Source: Euryodendron excelsum (Eukaryota > Streptophyta > Magnoliopsida > Ericales > Pentaphylacaceae). Taken from it: a stretch of DNA of 64,000 nt. The stretch's first letter is position 1, and each line of letters opens with the position of its first letter. A program made the position numbers and the translations under genes. The stretch covers positions 3,217,501 to 3,281,500 of the forward strand of contig CM065386.1 of assembly GCA_033060915.1 (NCBI GenBank). Reading direction: 5' to 3'. This document shows, one piece after another, positions 1 through 12,400 of this stretch. The notes under the pieces are model-generated. The model worked only from the letters and a program-made list of their open reading frames with translations, was not told where the DNA came from and did not search any database.

Positions 1-1668
1 TAAAACCTAAACAAAATTTGGAAAAGTTGAGTGCTAATAAAAGGATTTTGAAAAACTTAGTTAAATTTACATAATATTATGAATCCCTTCTTTAGTCTTA
101 GAAAGTGTTACGTTTAAATAATAATTTCTTTAGTTAAAATATATAAAGCCTGTTTAGATCAACATGATAACTAGTTTTATTTAAGCAGTTTTTTCTTTAA
201 CCAAGTTCAATTTTTATATTTTTACGAGGGTTTAGTTTATACTTTTAATTTTCTAATAATAAATTTAAAAGATTCATAAACTTGTTTGAATTAACTGACT
301 TATGAGCTAATTCGAATGAACTTGTAAAACTTTTGACTCAAAAAGAGTTAAAATTCAATTACTGGAGGTTGAGCACCTCAGTCTTCGGGCTGGGTTCAAA
401 ACATTTTAAGTCCAACCCCACCCATAGGGGGCTGAGCTTGAGAGAGACGAAGTGAGTCACAGAGAGTGAGAGAGAGAGAGAGAGGGAGAGAGTGGCGTGA
501 AGCGCTGCGCACTCGGGCTCATTTAGCCGTCCGCATTGGCTGCGTATGGGTGGCGGGTTCAAGCTTCTGGCGATCATCGTCTCCCTCGATGCGACCGAAG
601 CCCTTCGCTTGCTTAGGCATTTCGACTGATGCCAGTGAGTTCCTTCTCTTCTACAATTTTTGGGTTATGGTCTACTGACTACTGATTAATAGCTCATATG
701 CGGTATTGAATGTAATCGGACGAGTTTTGGTAATATTGATCATTTCGATGTGCTGCCAATAAATGTGGGTTTTGTTGACTTTTGGTTGTCATCACTTTGT
801 TTGTCGGAGTATGTCCCTTTCGGGTCTTTGTTGCTTCTGTTTTGTTGTATAGAGCTTCAGTGGGTATGTTATGACAGAAGGGAGATGCCTGGATTGATGA
901 CCATTCAGATTTCATGCGCTTAGGTTCCTCATAGTGTGGTGGCCAAAGTGGTATATCTTTTCAGCTGTAGGGGTTTCATGCTTTATGGTTGAAGCGTGTA
1001 ATATTTGATTTGAGTAGTTTGACCTTGGGCTCTTGATTGTGACTTAAGTGGCTGTTAGCTTGACCCAGGATGAGCTGCTACCTGGTTCATCCATGGGGGA
1101 CCGTTGAAGATTAGGGATGATGGCATTTGTCACGCACTTTTGCTCATTGTCTGATGCACCTTTGGGAGTGTGAGTTCACGAGCAGAGAGTGTTGGATTTG
1201 CTCATTGTCCGTATCCACATGGTAGTTTTGGAGCCTATTTTTATTTTTTTTTTTACCGCTGTCACGTGTTGTTGGTTTTTGGTAGTGTTTTTCCCACCAA
1301 GTTTAGGTGTTGCCGCTGGCTTGATGTTGAGGCCTGTTTGGCTCTATGCATTGATCTGGACCTATGTCTCATGTTTTTCTCTTTGAAGTGCTATCATGTG
1401 TCATCTTTGGGTATTTCTATTTCATTATATGTGGCAGCACATCTCTTGTTTTGCTCCTCGTGATGTGGTTGGAGAGTCTATGGGTAGTGCATGTTTTCTT
1501 GAGTCTAGTGTGCTGGCCACTTACTTGGGCAGGGACTTGGTGATTTGGGTTTTCATTTGCCAGCAATATAGGGATTGCTTTTTCTATGTGCAAACCTCTT
1601 GATAAGTTTATAACACCACCCTCAATTTGTTTGATGAGTAAACAGGCGGTATCGCTTTTGCTGACTGG
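1..1668. other. Intergenic, possible non-coding transcript leader
   Basis: No convincing coding gene. The first 350 bases are AT-rich and resemble dispersed plant repeats. A GA microsatellite (about 467-493) is followed by a GC-richer stretch to about 640 and a splice-donor-like GTGAGT near 631, which is how a plant 5' leader often looks. The open frames here (up to 97 codons) show no recognisable protein and use GTG or TTG starts. A truncated gene start or a long non-coding RNA is possible but unproven. Confidence 0.3.
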
Positions 1669-2356
1669 TGTCACGGCCCGCCAAATTGGAACCCAATAGA
1701 GGCCCATTCAGATGCCAAAATGGCAGCGGTGGATAGCAGAGAATTGTGGACATAGGCATTTTGGAAAATTTTGAAGAATACTAGAATATTTTAGAAGCTT
1801 TCAAGATGTTCTAGAATAATTTAAAATATCCTAGAAAGGTCTAGAATATTCTAGAATGAGGGGAAAATTTCTAGAATATTGGGGAAGGTTCTAGAATATT
1901 ATAGAACATTCTAGAAGGTTATGGAATATTATAAGATTTTAAAAACTTCCATACAAAGAGGCCACACAAATCTAGAATCTTTTAGGCTATTCTTGGATAT
2001 TTCATCACATGGTGCTTTAAGAAGGGATTTTAGAGACTTCTTCACATGTCTCAATACCTTTGTAAATATTTTAGATATTTGCATAGATGATTCTAGAGGG
2101 GAATTTCCAACTGTTGGATCAAAACGATCCCTACCGTCCATTGAGAAGATGGACAAGTATATATAAGAGGTAGCCTCTCATTTGTAAATATCAAGTTATG
2201 AATACGAAATAAAACATTCTCCAAGCTCTCTTCTCAAGTGATCTCTTATTCTTAGCTCTTATCTTTCGGTATTCTTAAAGCTTACTTAGCTTCTTCAAGG
2301 GCGAAGTTAGCTAAGGCCGCACGAGTTAACGGTGTTGAAAATCTAGGCCCGTGACA
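1669..2356 (+). mobile_element. Solo LTR of a retrotransposon
   Basis: The segment starts TGTCACGGCCCG and ends GGCCCGTGACA, so it has the TG...CA ends and short terminal inverted repeat of a plant LTR. It contains a U3-like part, a TATA box at about 2158-2166 and an AATAAA signal at about 2208-2213, in the order expected of a plus-strand LTR. No primer-binding site, gag or pol frame follows, so it is probably a solo LTR. The flanking 5-mers (actgg and ctagg) do not match cleanly, so the insertion is old or the ends are a few bases off. The U3 part carries an unusual cluster of TTCTAGAA motifs, listed separately. Confidence 0.6.
1804..1916 (+). promoter_or_regulatory. Cluster of heat-shock-element-like motifs in the LTR U3
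   Basis: Heat-shock factors bind alternating GAA and TTC units spaced by two bases. Two perfect three-unit sites are visible: GAA at 1844, TTC at 1849 and GAA at 1854; and GAA at 1904, TTC at 1909 and GAA at 1914. Two-unit TTCnnGAA sites occur at 1809, 1869 and 1889. The cluster lies about 250 bases upstream of the LTR TATA box. The sequence match is direct; a heat-responsive role is inferred by analogy with the Arabidopsis ONSEN LTR. Confidence 0.5.
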
Positions 2357-3838
2357 CTAGGCTATTTAGCGAGAGATCGTGTTATTGGTTGAGAGATTGT
2401 ATTACACTATGAATGACCACAAAGGTAAGAAACTGCAGATTGAATCGATTTTTGCAATCAACTAAATGGAAAATTCAGTCTTTATAATTTGTGGGTTTAG
2501 GTACTTGCATACAGATAGAGTAACCTTGACAATTCATGCAACATGAGAGACAACATATACCAATAATATTGTTGAAATTTCAAGCGATCTCGCACTCACC
2601 CTCACCCTCAGCCTCACCAAATGGAACTGACAGGGTATGCTGTGGCTCCATTTTACACAGTAGTATAAGTTTCTTGTAAACACATCATCTTTGCTCACAT
2701 CATGCATTTAGACACCATGTTAAATCCAATACCGAAAAGGCTTGCATTTTAGGCAAAAGTTTCATATTGGCAATTTTTGGCCGAAGGTTAGATGTGCATA
2801 TGAAAGCATACTGATCTTCCTAAATTCACAAAGATAGAGTTTATGACTTTGACGTTTGAACCAATGCCAACCGAAGTCTTAAACTCAACCATTCTCGCTT
2901 TGCAATTGAAGAGAAGCCAATCGCCAATCCACTAATAATTATGAATTCACAAAAGCTCACAAGCCATCCTAGACCTCTTTCCCAATGGCCAACCTTTTGT
3001 TGCAATTCAAAGATGCTAGGGCAAAACTTGCTAACATAAAAGATGTAACAAAGCAAGTTAAGTGAGAGATCGACATATCCAAGTGCAGTGCCAAGCAACT
3101 GAGAACATCAACGGCTCCCAGCAAGCCTTGCTTGATCTAGTGGGCACCGTCAAGCGTGAGAATATCAATTGCATATGTGCCTTTACCATGCGCAGGAAAA
3201 TGGAACGAAACTTGAAGTGAAGGGAAAGAAACCTGAATTGACAAATGGCAAGGCAGAGCATGAAAAGACTGCTGTTAGGGATGAGCAAGCCAGGGAAGAG
3301 CATGAAGTTCCTTAGCATATAATAAAAGGGCAAGAATATGTGGCCTAAATAGATACTTTGATGTACTCTAAAAGACATAGACCCTCCTTTGTGTGCTTGT
3401 GTGTCCACGCTTCCTAGAGGATACATTTGGTTCTGTTAAACAAGGGTGCTTTGTTTGGTGGGTTTGGTTTGGGGCAACAGGCTCTTAATAGTAGCAAAAA
3501 AAAAAAAATAGCCAAAGCATACTTGCAGCTTTATTGACTGACTAAATCTAGAAAGCAGCTTTGTGCAGTTCTCACTCCTATATGCTACAAGGTGATCCCA
3601 ACCTCAAAACTCGATCACATGCTCCTAAACCGTATTGGCTTGTTGGAGGTGATTCCTCTCTCTCTCTCTCTCTGTGCAAGGACCAGGGGGTAGAAAATGT
3701 GATCCTCACATTAAATTCAATTGATATTACAAGCTGACATCAACACAACTTGTGACTTCAGTTGATTACATAACAAAATTTATTGTCATTCAACTTAAAG
3801 TACTCAATAACATCTGAGTTAAACTCCAATACCATTTG
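2357..3838. other. Intergenic, no intact gene seen
   Basis: No intact coding gene. A minus-strand open frame of 122 codons (3058-3426) has no recognisable composition or motif. On the plus strand around 3060-3320 short in-frame stretches rich in Lys, Glu and Arg are broken by frameshifts and stops, so this may be a decayed coding fragment. A short CT microsatellite sits near 3655-3674. Confidence 0.3.
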
Positions 3839-6479
3839 TGTAAATACCCGAATTTTAACTCTTGAAATTTTTATTTTTATTTTTAACTCTTGGTATGATT
3901 TCATTAAAGGTTGGATATCCTATTATTGGCTTTGGATAACTGATAATTTCATAGAGGCTTGGTTGGTGACCCTCGATGTTCATTAATTTGATTGGTTAGA
4001 TGGAGTTTAGTTGATGGTTAAAAATTTGTTAGTGCAATAGTCAACTTTTGAAGTCGTGATAGTGGCACTTGAACTCAAGGAAGTTTAGGAATTTTTTTCC
4101 ATCTCGTTGTCTAGTTTTGTAAGTTACAATTGATTTTATTTGATTTATGGTTTACCTAAGTGGTGAAAAATTTTGGTGTGGATTTTGTAGACTTATGGTT
4201 CGTAACTTGAGAAGTGTATATATTTTTATCGTTACCTAATTATAAGGGGAATGAAATTATGGGAACTATTTCCTGGATTTGGGTTTTTATTGTTAGAAAT
4301 TTAAACTATTTTGGTAGAATAGTAATGAACAGAAGGCAGTCTGCCGAAGTTATTGGTTTATGACTCGAGTAAGTCAGCTTTTAGGTATCACTGGTATCAC
4401 TTACTAGTATGGGCTTGTATTATCGTGGGAAGAAATTAGATGATTATGTGTTGGTTAGTTGTCGAACAAAGGTAGATTCTTGGTTAATGTTAGCATTTTC
4501 ATAGACGGAACTAACAGAGTATAGTCCCAAAAGTGATTTTAGCTTGTTATTTACTTTTGATTACAAGGTTGATGATCTTAAACATTTTATAAGTGACATA
4601 GACAGAATTGAAATTGTTACTTCTATGATGGGATTTGTGAGATTTGAGATATCACGAGGATTTTGGCTATCCTCTCTAGGGATTGTTCTACAGTTTTGAG
4701 GTTAACAAGATCAACGCATGTAAAGATTATGGCATTTAAACTTTGGCCTATGTGATACTATTTAGATGTAAAGATAGAGTAAATGGATGATAGTTAATGG
4801 AAAATATGTTTCTAGCGGTCCTATAGTGGTTTTAGCGGAAAGATGTCAATAAAATTTATTGGTGAGTTCAAAATTTGTGCTTACTATGGATGGTCGATAC
4901 AATTTAGTGAGGTGATTTTAGGTGATGAAATGGTTATAAACCTTATGGGTTTTGAAATACTTCTCGTGATACATATTGGAGTTCAATAATTTTATGATTT
5001 TTTCTATCTTTTAGATTTGAGGAAATGTTTATCACTGAATATTGATGAGAGGAGTCTTATGGGGTTAGATTTATTATACAAAACTTTGCTAACTAGTTCA
5101 TTGGTCTAGTTTTGGAGTATGATTATACTAGTCATTGGAAAATAATGGTGTCACTAACACCCCTTGCTAAAAGTTGAAGTTATTTGTGAGATAATCTTGG
5201 TATATAGATTTTATGATCCCGTTATGGCTGTGGAGTATTGAACTGTAGACGAAGTTTACTATAGTGTGTTTTATAGCCTCAATGGCTGCTAAGTATGAGG
5301 GTTCTTGTCATCAGGAATATGTGGTAGGAATGCTGGTTTGGAAAGACGGGTGAATGCTAACATGGAAATTTTATTAGAAGCCTAGTCAAAGAAGACATTG
5401 TTTGGTGGTGACTAAGGTAATATTACAAGGTTGGTTTATTTGATTTCTATAATTATAGATATCTTGTTGATTGGGTTTTAGAAAGAAATAAATTCCGAAA
5501 AGATCTATTTTGTGATATCAAATTACTAATGTGAAGTGAAGTGGGGACTTAGAAATTAATTAGGACAATATACTTCTTCCCAAGATTATTATTAGGAATG
5601 TAAAGTTTTGTAGAAGTTTAGAGACTTTTATCTCATGTCTACATCCAAGTTGTGCTAAACTGTGATAGATTTTACTTAAATCATTTTACTTGTGGTTACA
5701 GATTATGGTGTCGATATTGTAACAATGCAAATAGTAGTTGTGTGGAATTTCAAGCCGTTTATAGTGGTGGTATCTCCTTGACATGAAGAAATCTTCTCTG
5801 TAGGAAGTTATCATAAGTAATTATAAGGTAGTGAATATTCTTAGAAACTTTGCAAATTGCTCGGTTAACCATGCTTGATGCATTATACAGCTTGTGTGAA
5901 GTACATACTCTTATAATATTTTTACAAAAGGATTTTCGAGTGTCATTGGTATGTTCTTATTATTATTATTATTATTATTTGATGTTGTCATTGTCGTCAT
6001 TGGTATTGACTAAGGTTGTTGTGGAAGTACCTAAATCTATTGATAGTTTACTGATTTCGTGGTTTCACTACCAATTGAGGATACTATATTGCGAATGGAA
6101 TTTCGAAATATATTTGAAGTCATTCGTTATTACTTGGTGAGATGACTTACACTCTAGCACAATTATGTTATTTTAAGTGTGACAAATTGAAAGTGGTTGG
6201 AGAAAATTGTGTAGGTGTTGACCAGCATAATGTGTATATGGATAACACAACTGATCAATATTTGTGCTTAATCTACAAGTCATGGAGTGGTGGATACTTG
6301 TATATATATGTAAAAGATCTCTTCTAGTGGGTTAATATCTTAGTAAGTTAATCGGTTTAAATATTGGGAATTTAAGAAAATTGATAGTGGAGGTTTTGGT
6401 TTATGGACTGTACTGAATTTGGATCATACTAAGAGAATCAATTACATGAAGTTGGTATTTTGTGTAGTCAAATAAGAGG

Positions 6480-6960
6480 ATACATGTTGAAGTCTTGCAA
6501 TGAGAGAGTGCAGTGGAAGCATTTAAGGGCTTTGAGATATTTGAAAAAGTAGGTGAAATGGATTATAGCTCTTGCTTAAGTCATCTAGCATACGTGGCAT
6601 AACTTATGTACCTAGTTTAAGAAAGTATATGTGAAACCCTAATCATGCATTAGATTATTGGTCCTGCAATTTGAGATGATTTCTTTAAGGGGAGCATCAA
6701 ATTAATCTTTTGTCATTAACACGGAAAAACTTTACCGAGGACACAATAAATTCTTGTGAATGGGTCATACAGTTGAGAAGATAAATTGTGAGCATGAGTT
6801 GGAGGAGGAAAACGAAGGATTCCATAGTTTCCAAGGATTTTGTTACAGCGAGTTTGGCAAGTTTGGGCATCTAAACTTATTTTGATGGGGGAAGAATATA
6901 GTACCGATGAGTGTTTGAGTAGCATGGCTAGTTAAGTTTCGAGGACAAAATCTTGTTTAA
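6480..6960 (+). pseudogene. Ty3/gypsy integrase C-terminus remnant
   Basis: Short in-frame pieces match the usual end of a plant gypsy polyprotein: a VHNMFHV-like piece near 6585, SLRKYM followed by a stop and NPNHALDY near 6620-6655, and a chromodomain-side ending of the type FRGRNF near 6935-6960, just before the purine tract and the 3' LTR. Several stops and frameshifts interrupt it. Order and spacing support the assignment; function is lost. Confidence 0.55.
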
Positions 6961-6971
6961 CTGGGGAACGG

Positions 6972-9109
6972 TGCAAAGACCCGAATTTTAATTCTTGAAA
7001 ATTTTAATTTTATTTGCATGATTATGATTGGTTTATTAATTTATATGAAGTTAGATGAATTTAGGTTGTTACAGTTTTAATTTTTAGATTTTCTTTTAAG
7101 CCATCTAATCTTGTGATGGTGAATCTTGGCCATTGATTCGAAAAGGGTTTGGTGTGTGAGTGTTCATGAAGACTAGTATGGACTAAACCTTTGAGAGTAT
7201 TCCACACGTCTTGTACATTATTCTACGGTTTTGAATGTATAGTGTTTGTGGATTGGTTTGTAGACGATCAAAACCTTGTTAGTATGAGTAAATTACGTGG
7301 GCGTAATACATGGGATTGTGAAGGCAGCGTATATCTCCTAGGCCTAGAGATAGAGTCAGAGACAGATTCAAACACTCAATTTATCTGAGAGAGAGCGAGA
7401 GAGAGAAGAACAACTTGATTTCAGGAAAACTAGAGCACTAGAGCAAAATCTGATTTTAAAGGTAAGGATTGAACAACTATTTGATCTCAATATTATTGTA
7501 AGGCTTAGTTTTGATTCAAAGGCTTTGAATATACATTTACATTTAGTTTTGTATGTCCTTTAAACTTTAGAGTTCATTAAGATAACATTTTGAGTCATAT
7601 ATTTAGATGAACAATATAGATTGGAGTTCATGATAACTTTGATTTTGTGTTTATTGTACATTGAAATTTTAGGAGTTTGGGTTTGTATTTGGAAATTAAA
7701 TGGGTTAATTTTGCGAGTTTAGTGGGTGGGTTTTGGAGTTTTAGATTGTAGAGAGAGAAAATTATTGGGTCTGTTACTTTTAGAGAGAGAAAGTGACCAT
7801 GGCGGCCACTGGCTTTACCACGGTGGTGAAAAAGGAAGAAAAGATAAAAGAGAAAGAAAAAAAAATATAAAGAAAAGAAGAAAAGCAAAACGGAAACGTT
7901 GGACTTGGTGAAGAAGATGACGTTAGGGGCAGTTATCCAGTGTCGCAGGTTTAGGTACAGCTGGGTCAGTTTTGTTATTTCAGAAAGTGTTGGGTTTAGT
8001 TTCATAATTTTGAGAAAGTTTTTGGACGGCTTTGTAATTATTATAAGTTCTGAAGCAGGTTGTATTTCTCTGAGTATCAGTCCTTATTTTGGAGTTTTGG
8101 ACTACTTTAGTGTTGATTTAGATGCTAGGAATTTAGGATTAAGTGGATGATTAAGAATTGAGAATAATATTAATTTATATATTTTTATTTTATTGTATCA
8201 GGCTGATTGTGGATCATCTTGTGCACGTGTTTAGAAATTATCTAAGGGCACAAGGTGAATGGTTTTTGTCTTGCTATCATAAATTGCAAAACTCCCTATG
8301 CATGATTGATTTCAAAGACATGATTTTTAAAGCATGTTCTATATTTCATGGGTTATATCTCTATTAGAGAAATTCACCTTATTGACTATGAGAGATGATA
8401 TTCTTTATCACTAGTGAGCATTTAAATCACTTTACATTGAGAAAACGAGAAATTTTATTCATACTTTTTAGCATTGGGGCAATTATGACTATCATGCTCT
8501 TTTGAGAAATTAAATGAGCATGATTTGACATGATTTATGGCATTTGTTTAATGGTGAAAACTCTTTTGATTATGGATATGGAATCAAGTTAAGTCCAGGG
8601 AATAGACCTTTTAAATGGGGTGACTCTGGTAGCTAGGGAACAGACCCGTGAAAATCGAGGTGACTCTAGTTCTCAACGATTGTAGGAACATGCCCGTGAA
8701 AATCGTGGTGATATCAACCGAATCGACTTAGGGAATATATCTAGAAACCAGACTAGGTAACTCTAAGTATGATGTTGGATCCAATGGTATTTCTCATGAA
8801 ACATTATTTGGCACATGTTACATTATTCTTTAATTGGTTTTTCTCTATAATTATCCATTGATTTATTTGTCATCACCATTGTGATAATGGAATTTTATTA
8901 TGAGATGAATAGTTATTCATTGAGATATTGATTGCAGTAAGATTTGTAGATTTATAAAAACATTTTCATGATTAATTTGATTTGTTATTGGGAGCATTTT
9001 TATGAAATTTCATTTTGATCATAAACTGTTGTCTTTCATATTATTATTATTATTACTATTTTTATTGAGACATTCCATTCATGAGTTGGGTTCTCTGTGT
9101 TTATCAACA
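6972..9109 (+). repeat. 3' LTR of the gypsy remnant
   Basis: It begins TGCAAAGACCCG directly after the purine tract and may end ..ATCAACA next to a poly(A) run at 9109-9121. Inside are a GA-rich leader with a splice-donor-like AAAGGTAAG near 7459-7467, and a set of degenerate short repeats of the form GGGAA.AGACC.....GGTGACTC at 8590-8760, typical of gypsy LTRs. A length of about 2.1 kb is plausible for this class. The 3' boundary is uncertain. Confidence 0.45.
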
Positions 9110-9693
9110 AAAAAAAAAAAAGGACTTACAAAAATTATCATAATATCCTTAAACTTATGTTCAAAAATTCATAGAACATTGGCTCAAGCTTAATATGTTA
9201 ACATATAATATAATTAGCCCGGCTAAAAATAAAATTTATAAGTATAATATAATTATCTTACTATCAACATATATTTTATTATTTGTATTTAATATGTATA
9301 AGATATTAAACATATGCTAATATAGCATAAGAGAGTTTACATTATTGTTATTTGATTTTTAACACATCAAATATGTACATGCAAATTTATCTTGACAAGA
9401 ATAATTGAAACACTATTCCCTAAGCATTAACAACAACAATTTCTAACTCATTTTCTTACTCGCAAGACACAAAATGAATGGATCTTACATGTATTTATTA
9501 ATGTCAATCCTGCTACATTGTGTCTTGGACGAAAAAATATATTAAAAAATTAATTTATGTATTATGTATAGTATTACTTTTTATTTTACCTATAAACAAA
9601 TGCAACTATAGGGTGCCTAAAGCGATGGGGGTGGTCGGGGAAGAGCAGGTTTTAGGGTGGCATGGTGCAGCTGGGGGTGACGGGTGGTGCTGA

Positions 9694-11492
9694 TCATAGT
9701 TGGCGGAAAACTCGTTTGCAAGGCGCTTTGGATATTAGTACAAAACTTGTTTGAAAATTTTTGGAGAAACCTTTTAAAAATGTGAGCCTGAATTTTTGAA
9801 ATAATTGACAAAAACTCTTGAAAAACTTAGAAAAAATCCCTCAAAAAATTAAAATATTATTTTTTATACATTTATTTTCCTTTAAGTTTTAAATAAGCAA
9901 ACGTAGACCCACATGTTTCCGAGTTGGGTCAGCCCTCTCCACTTAATTTGAAAGAAAAAAAAAAATTACCCCAACCATTTTAATATGGACCTTGCCGGAC
10001 TGAAGCCCAAACGAATACTCATTTAATTTTTTTTTTTTTGGCCCTAGTCAAACCTATACCCATTTAAAATACACTCAAATGGAAAAATGTCCTAAGCTCT
10101 AAAAATTTCTCTCTCTCTCTCTCTCGTCTTCATGTTGTTCAAGATTTAAGAAGCCAAAATTGGAGAAAACAAAAATCATTTATGTCTCTTCGAAAACTTA
10201 GAAGAATCAAATGTGAAGAATTGCCCAAAAAAAGATTTCACTACTAACAAATGTTGATTATTTTAGGAACACCTGGATACGTTTGTAATTCAAACCTAAG
10301 TCTTGATTGCTTTGAGCAAACTCGGTGACTTTATTTTGTTAAAACCCATTATCTATTACATGTATGTAGAGATAACAAAATAATTTGATATCTCGAGTTC
10401 CTGCCCTTATTGATACAGGTATGGAATAACACTAATCGAGGAGGGATGAATTTGAGAACAAAGTACAAAAACATCCTTAACTTGAACCCGTTCCATTTAT
10501 AAATATACATTTATTTTTTCTATATGTGCATACTTTATTAAAATAAGATTTATTTTTTTCCTATGTTGTGATTTTATCCCTTACCTTGTCTATGATATAT
10601 TTTAAAAATATCACTAAGATAAAGGAAGTGGGGCGGGTGGGGCGAGTGGGGCGAGTTTGGGAAAGGGTTAAGTAGGGCAAGTATGGGGGGAAGGGTTATC
10701 ATGGCGGGACGGAGATTGGACTCAAACCTGCTCCATTGCCATCTGTACATGCATATGATAAATTTTTATTAGCAATCTAAATTTCATAATGCAAATTCCT
10801 TGTTTTGTTTTGTGACTTGAACTTTATAACTGTTATTCTTTTGTTTTTTACTTCCTAGTAGAAAAATGAAATTGCATATGCTTTTTTGTGATATTGTAAT
10901 TGGTGTTGATATATGTATTTCTTAATTATTTGTCATTTAGGGAAGAGTTTGTGTTCAATTCTTTAATATATATATTTTCCTAATTGGTGTTGATATTTTT
11001 TTTTTCTTGTCATTGTCTTGTTTAATTTTTGGATTAAACATTGTCTTGTTTTGAAATTTATGAATATTTACTTGTAATTTATTTTTATACAGTCATGGGA
11101 AGACACTTTAATAAAAGAACACTTAGATTAATTTGAACTTGTTTTGTGTAAGTAACATTTAATATCAATATATAAAGATTTGAATATTAGTGTATCCTTT
11201 GCATTTCTTAAAATTTATCATCTTACTTATTAACAATTATTTAACAGTATTTTCTGCCTCCACTATAGAAAATTTCTAGGTCCACCACCACTACTGAGTA
11301 TCTATGAAATTATATATATAAATTTTTAATAAGTTTTCCAAATGCCTCAAGTGAATTTCTTACAGGTCTCATTTGAGTTTCGAAAAGTTTCTTAATAAAA
11401 TTATTACTAAGTTTTTCAATCATTTTTTACTTTTCTTATCTTTTGGCTGCTTTTCTCACTGCTATTTCTCATTTTAGTAAATGTGGTGCCGA
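9694..11492. mobile_element. 1.8-kb insertion in copy A with a 10-bp direct repeat
   Basis: Copy B reads straight through from the GGTGACACGCGGCG side to CCGACAAGAGGAAATG, whereas copy A is interrupted here. The interruption is flanked by GTGGTGCTGA (9684-9693) and GTGGTGCCGA (11483-11492), a probable target-site duplication with one mismatch. No clear terminal inverted repeats are visible. A stretch near 11140-11230 resembles the part of the hAT element at 31290-31380, so this may be a derivative related to that family. There is no intact coding frame. Confidence 0.5.
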
Positions 11493-11518
11493 CAAGAGGA
11501 AATGCAATCTCTCTAAAA

Positions 11519-11681
11519 TAGAAAAAAAGTTTTAGTAGTCAGGTAGTACTAAGTACTCGGTAGTAACCTTATTAAACAGTGACACGTGGTAGGTGAATAT
11601 ATTATCACCCACCACATGCACTCATTTGATAGGAATTATCACCAAGTATTCAGTGCTATCTGATCACTAGACTATTTTCCA
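11519..11681. mobile_element. Short MITE in copy A
   Basis: About 160 bases absent from copy B, flanked by TCTAAAA on both sides (11512-11518 and 11682-11688). The ends are imperfect inverted repeats: AGTCAGGTAGTACT.AAGTAC near 11536 pairs with the complement of the segment around 11646-11670. Small size, foldback structure and the empty site in copy B support a non-autonomous DNA transposon. Confidence 0.55.
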
Positions 11682-11947
11682 TCTAAAACAGTTTTTTATT
11701 CTCAGGAATGAGAGGTAACATAGAACAAAACAAAAAATTCATTAGGTTTGGTTTTCAAAACTGTAAGACCCATTTTCAGGAATACTAAAATGATGTTCTC
11801 TGTTTTTTTGAAAACTATGGCAAACGGGTATAGAGTTCCGTTTTTGTTTTTGTTTTTGTTTTTATTTTCATGTTCTCGAAGAAAAGAAAATTCTCGTTTT
11901 TTTGTGTTTTTGGAACAAAACAAAATGGATCATCGAAACATCATTGT

Positions 11948-12400
11948 GGGCTAATTACATTTTACCTCCTCGTGGTTTAAGTCAAAATTAAATGACATTT
12001 TTGTAGTTTAAAAGTAAACATATGATCGCCCTGTGGTTTGAATTTATTTGCAAAATGGATGAAAATTGTTAAATTTAATAAAAATTTTGTCATAAGGGTA
12101 TTTTTGTTATTTTATATCTCTAAATTAGAACATCAAAAAAACAATTTAACCCTTTTATGTTGGCATAAAAGGGTACCTTTTAAGTTTTTTTTGGTTATTT
12201 TACCGAATCATCTTTTTAATGTTGTAATTTAGAGATATAAAATAACAAAAATATACCTATGACAAATTTTTCGTTAAATCTAATAGTTTTCATTCATTTT
12301 GCAGATAAGTTTAAAACATAAGGGTCAGGTTTTCACTTTTAAACCATAGGGTAATCATCTACTTTTGGCTCAAACCATGAGGGGTAAAGTATAACTACCC
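11948..12400. mobile_element. 453-bp foldback MITE with 5-bp target duplication
   Basis: The ends are GGGCTAATTACATTTTACC and the imperfect complement GGGGTAAAGTATAACTACCC. The inverted repeat continues inward, for example TTATTTTATATCTCTAAATT near 12108 against AATTTAGAGATATAAAATAA near 12227, so nearly the whole element can form one hairpin. ATTGT flanks it on both sides (11943-11947 and 12401-12405). Copy B has no insert at the equivalent position near 19435. An open frame at 12038-12232 is part of the repeat and not a gene. Confidence 0.75.

Larger units (their letters stand above)
3839..9109 (+). mobile_element. Decayed Ty3/gypsy LTR retrotransposon
   Basis: A sequence starting TG..AAA.ACCCGAATTTTAA occurs at 3839 and again at 6972, which fits the starts of 5' and 3' LTRs. 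The second copy follows a purine-rich tract (ggggaacgg) that could be the polypurine tract. The 5' copy matches only for about 60-100 bases, so most of the 5' LTR is lost. The interval between is pol-like but full of stops; a reverse-transcriptase-like stretch (I.DILID) is readable near 5440-5470 and the integrase end near 6480-6960. It is an old, inactive copy. Confidence 0.55.

Noticed and set aside
3058..3426. 122-codon minus-strand frame
   Set aside because: No start context, no motif, hydrophobic mix typical of chance frames.
7628..8005. 125-codon minus-strand frame
   Set aside because: Lies inside the gypsy LTR, Phe/Leu-rich from T-runs, no recognisable motif.
12038..12232. 64-codon frame
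   Set aside because: Entirely within the palindromic MITE.
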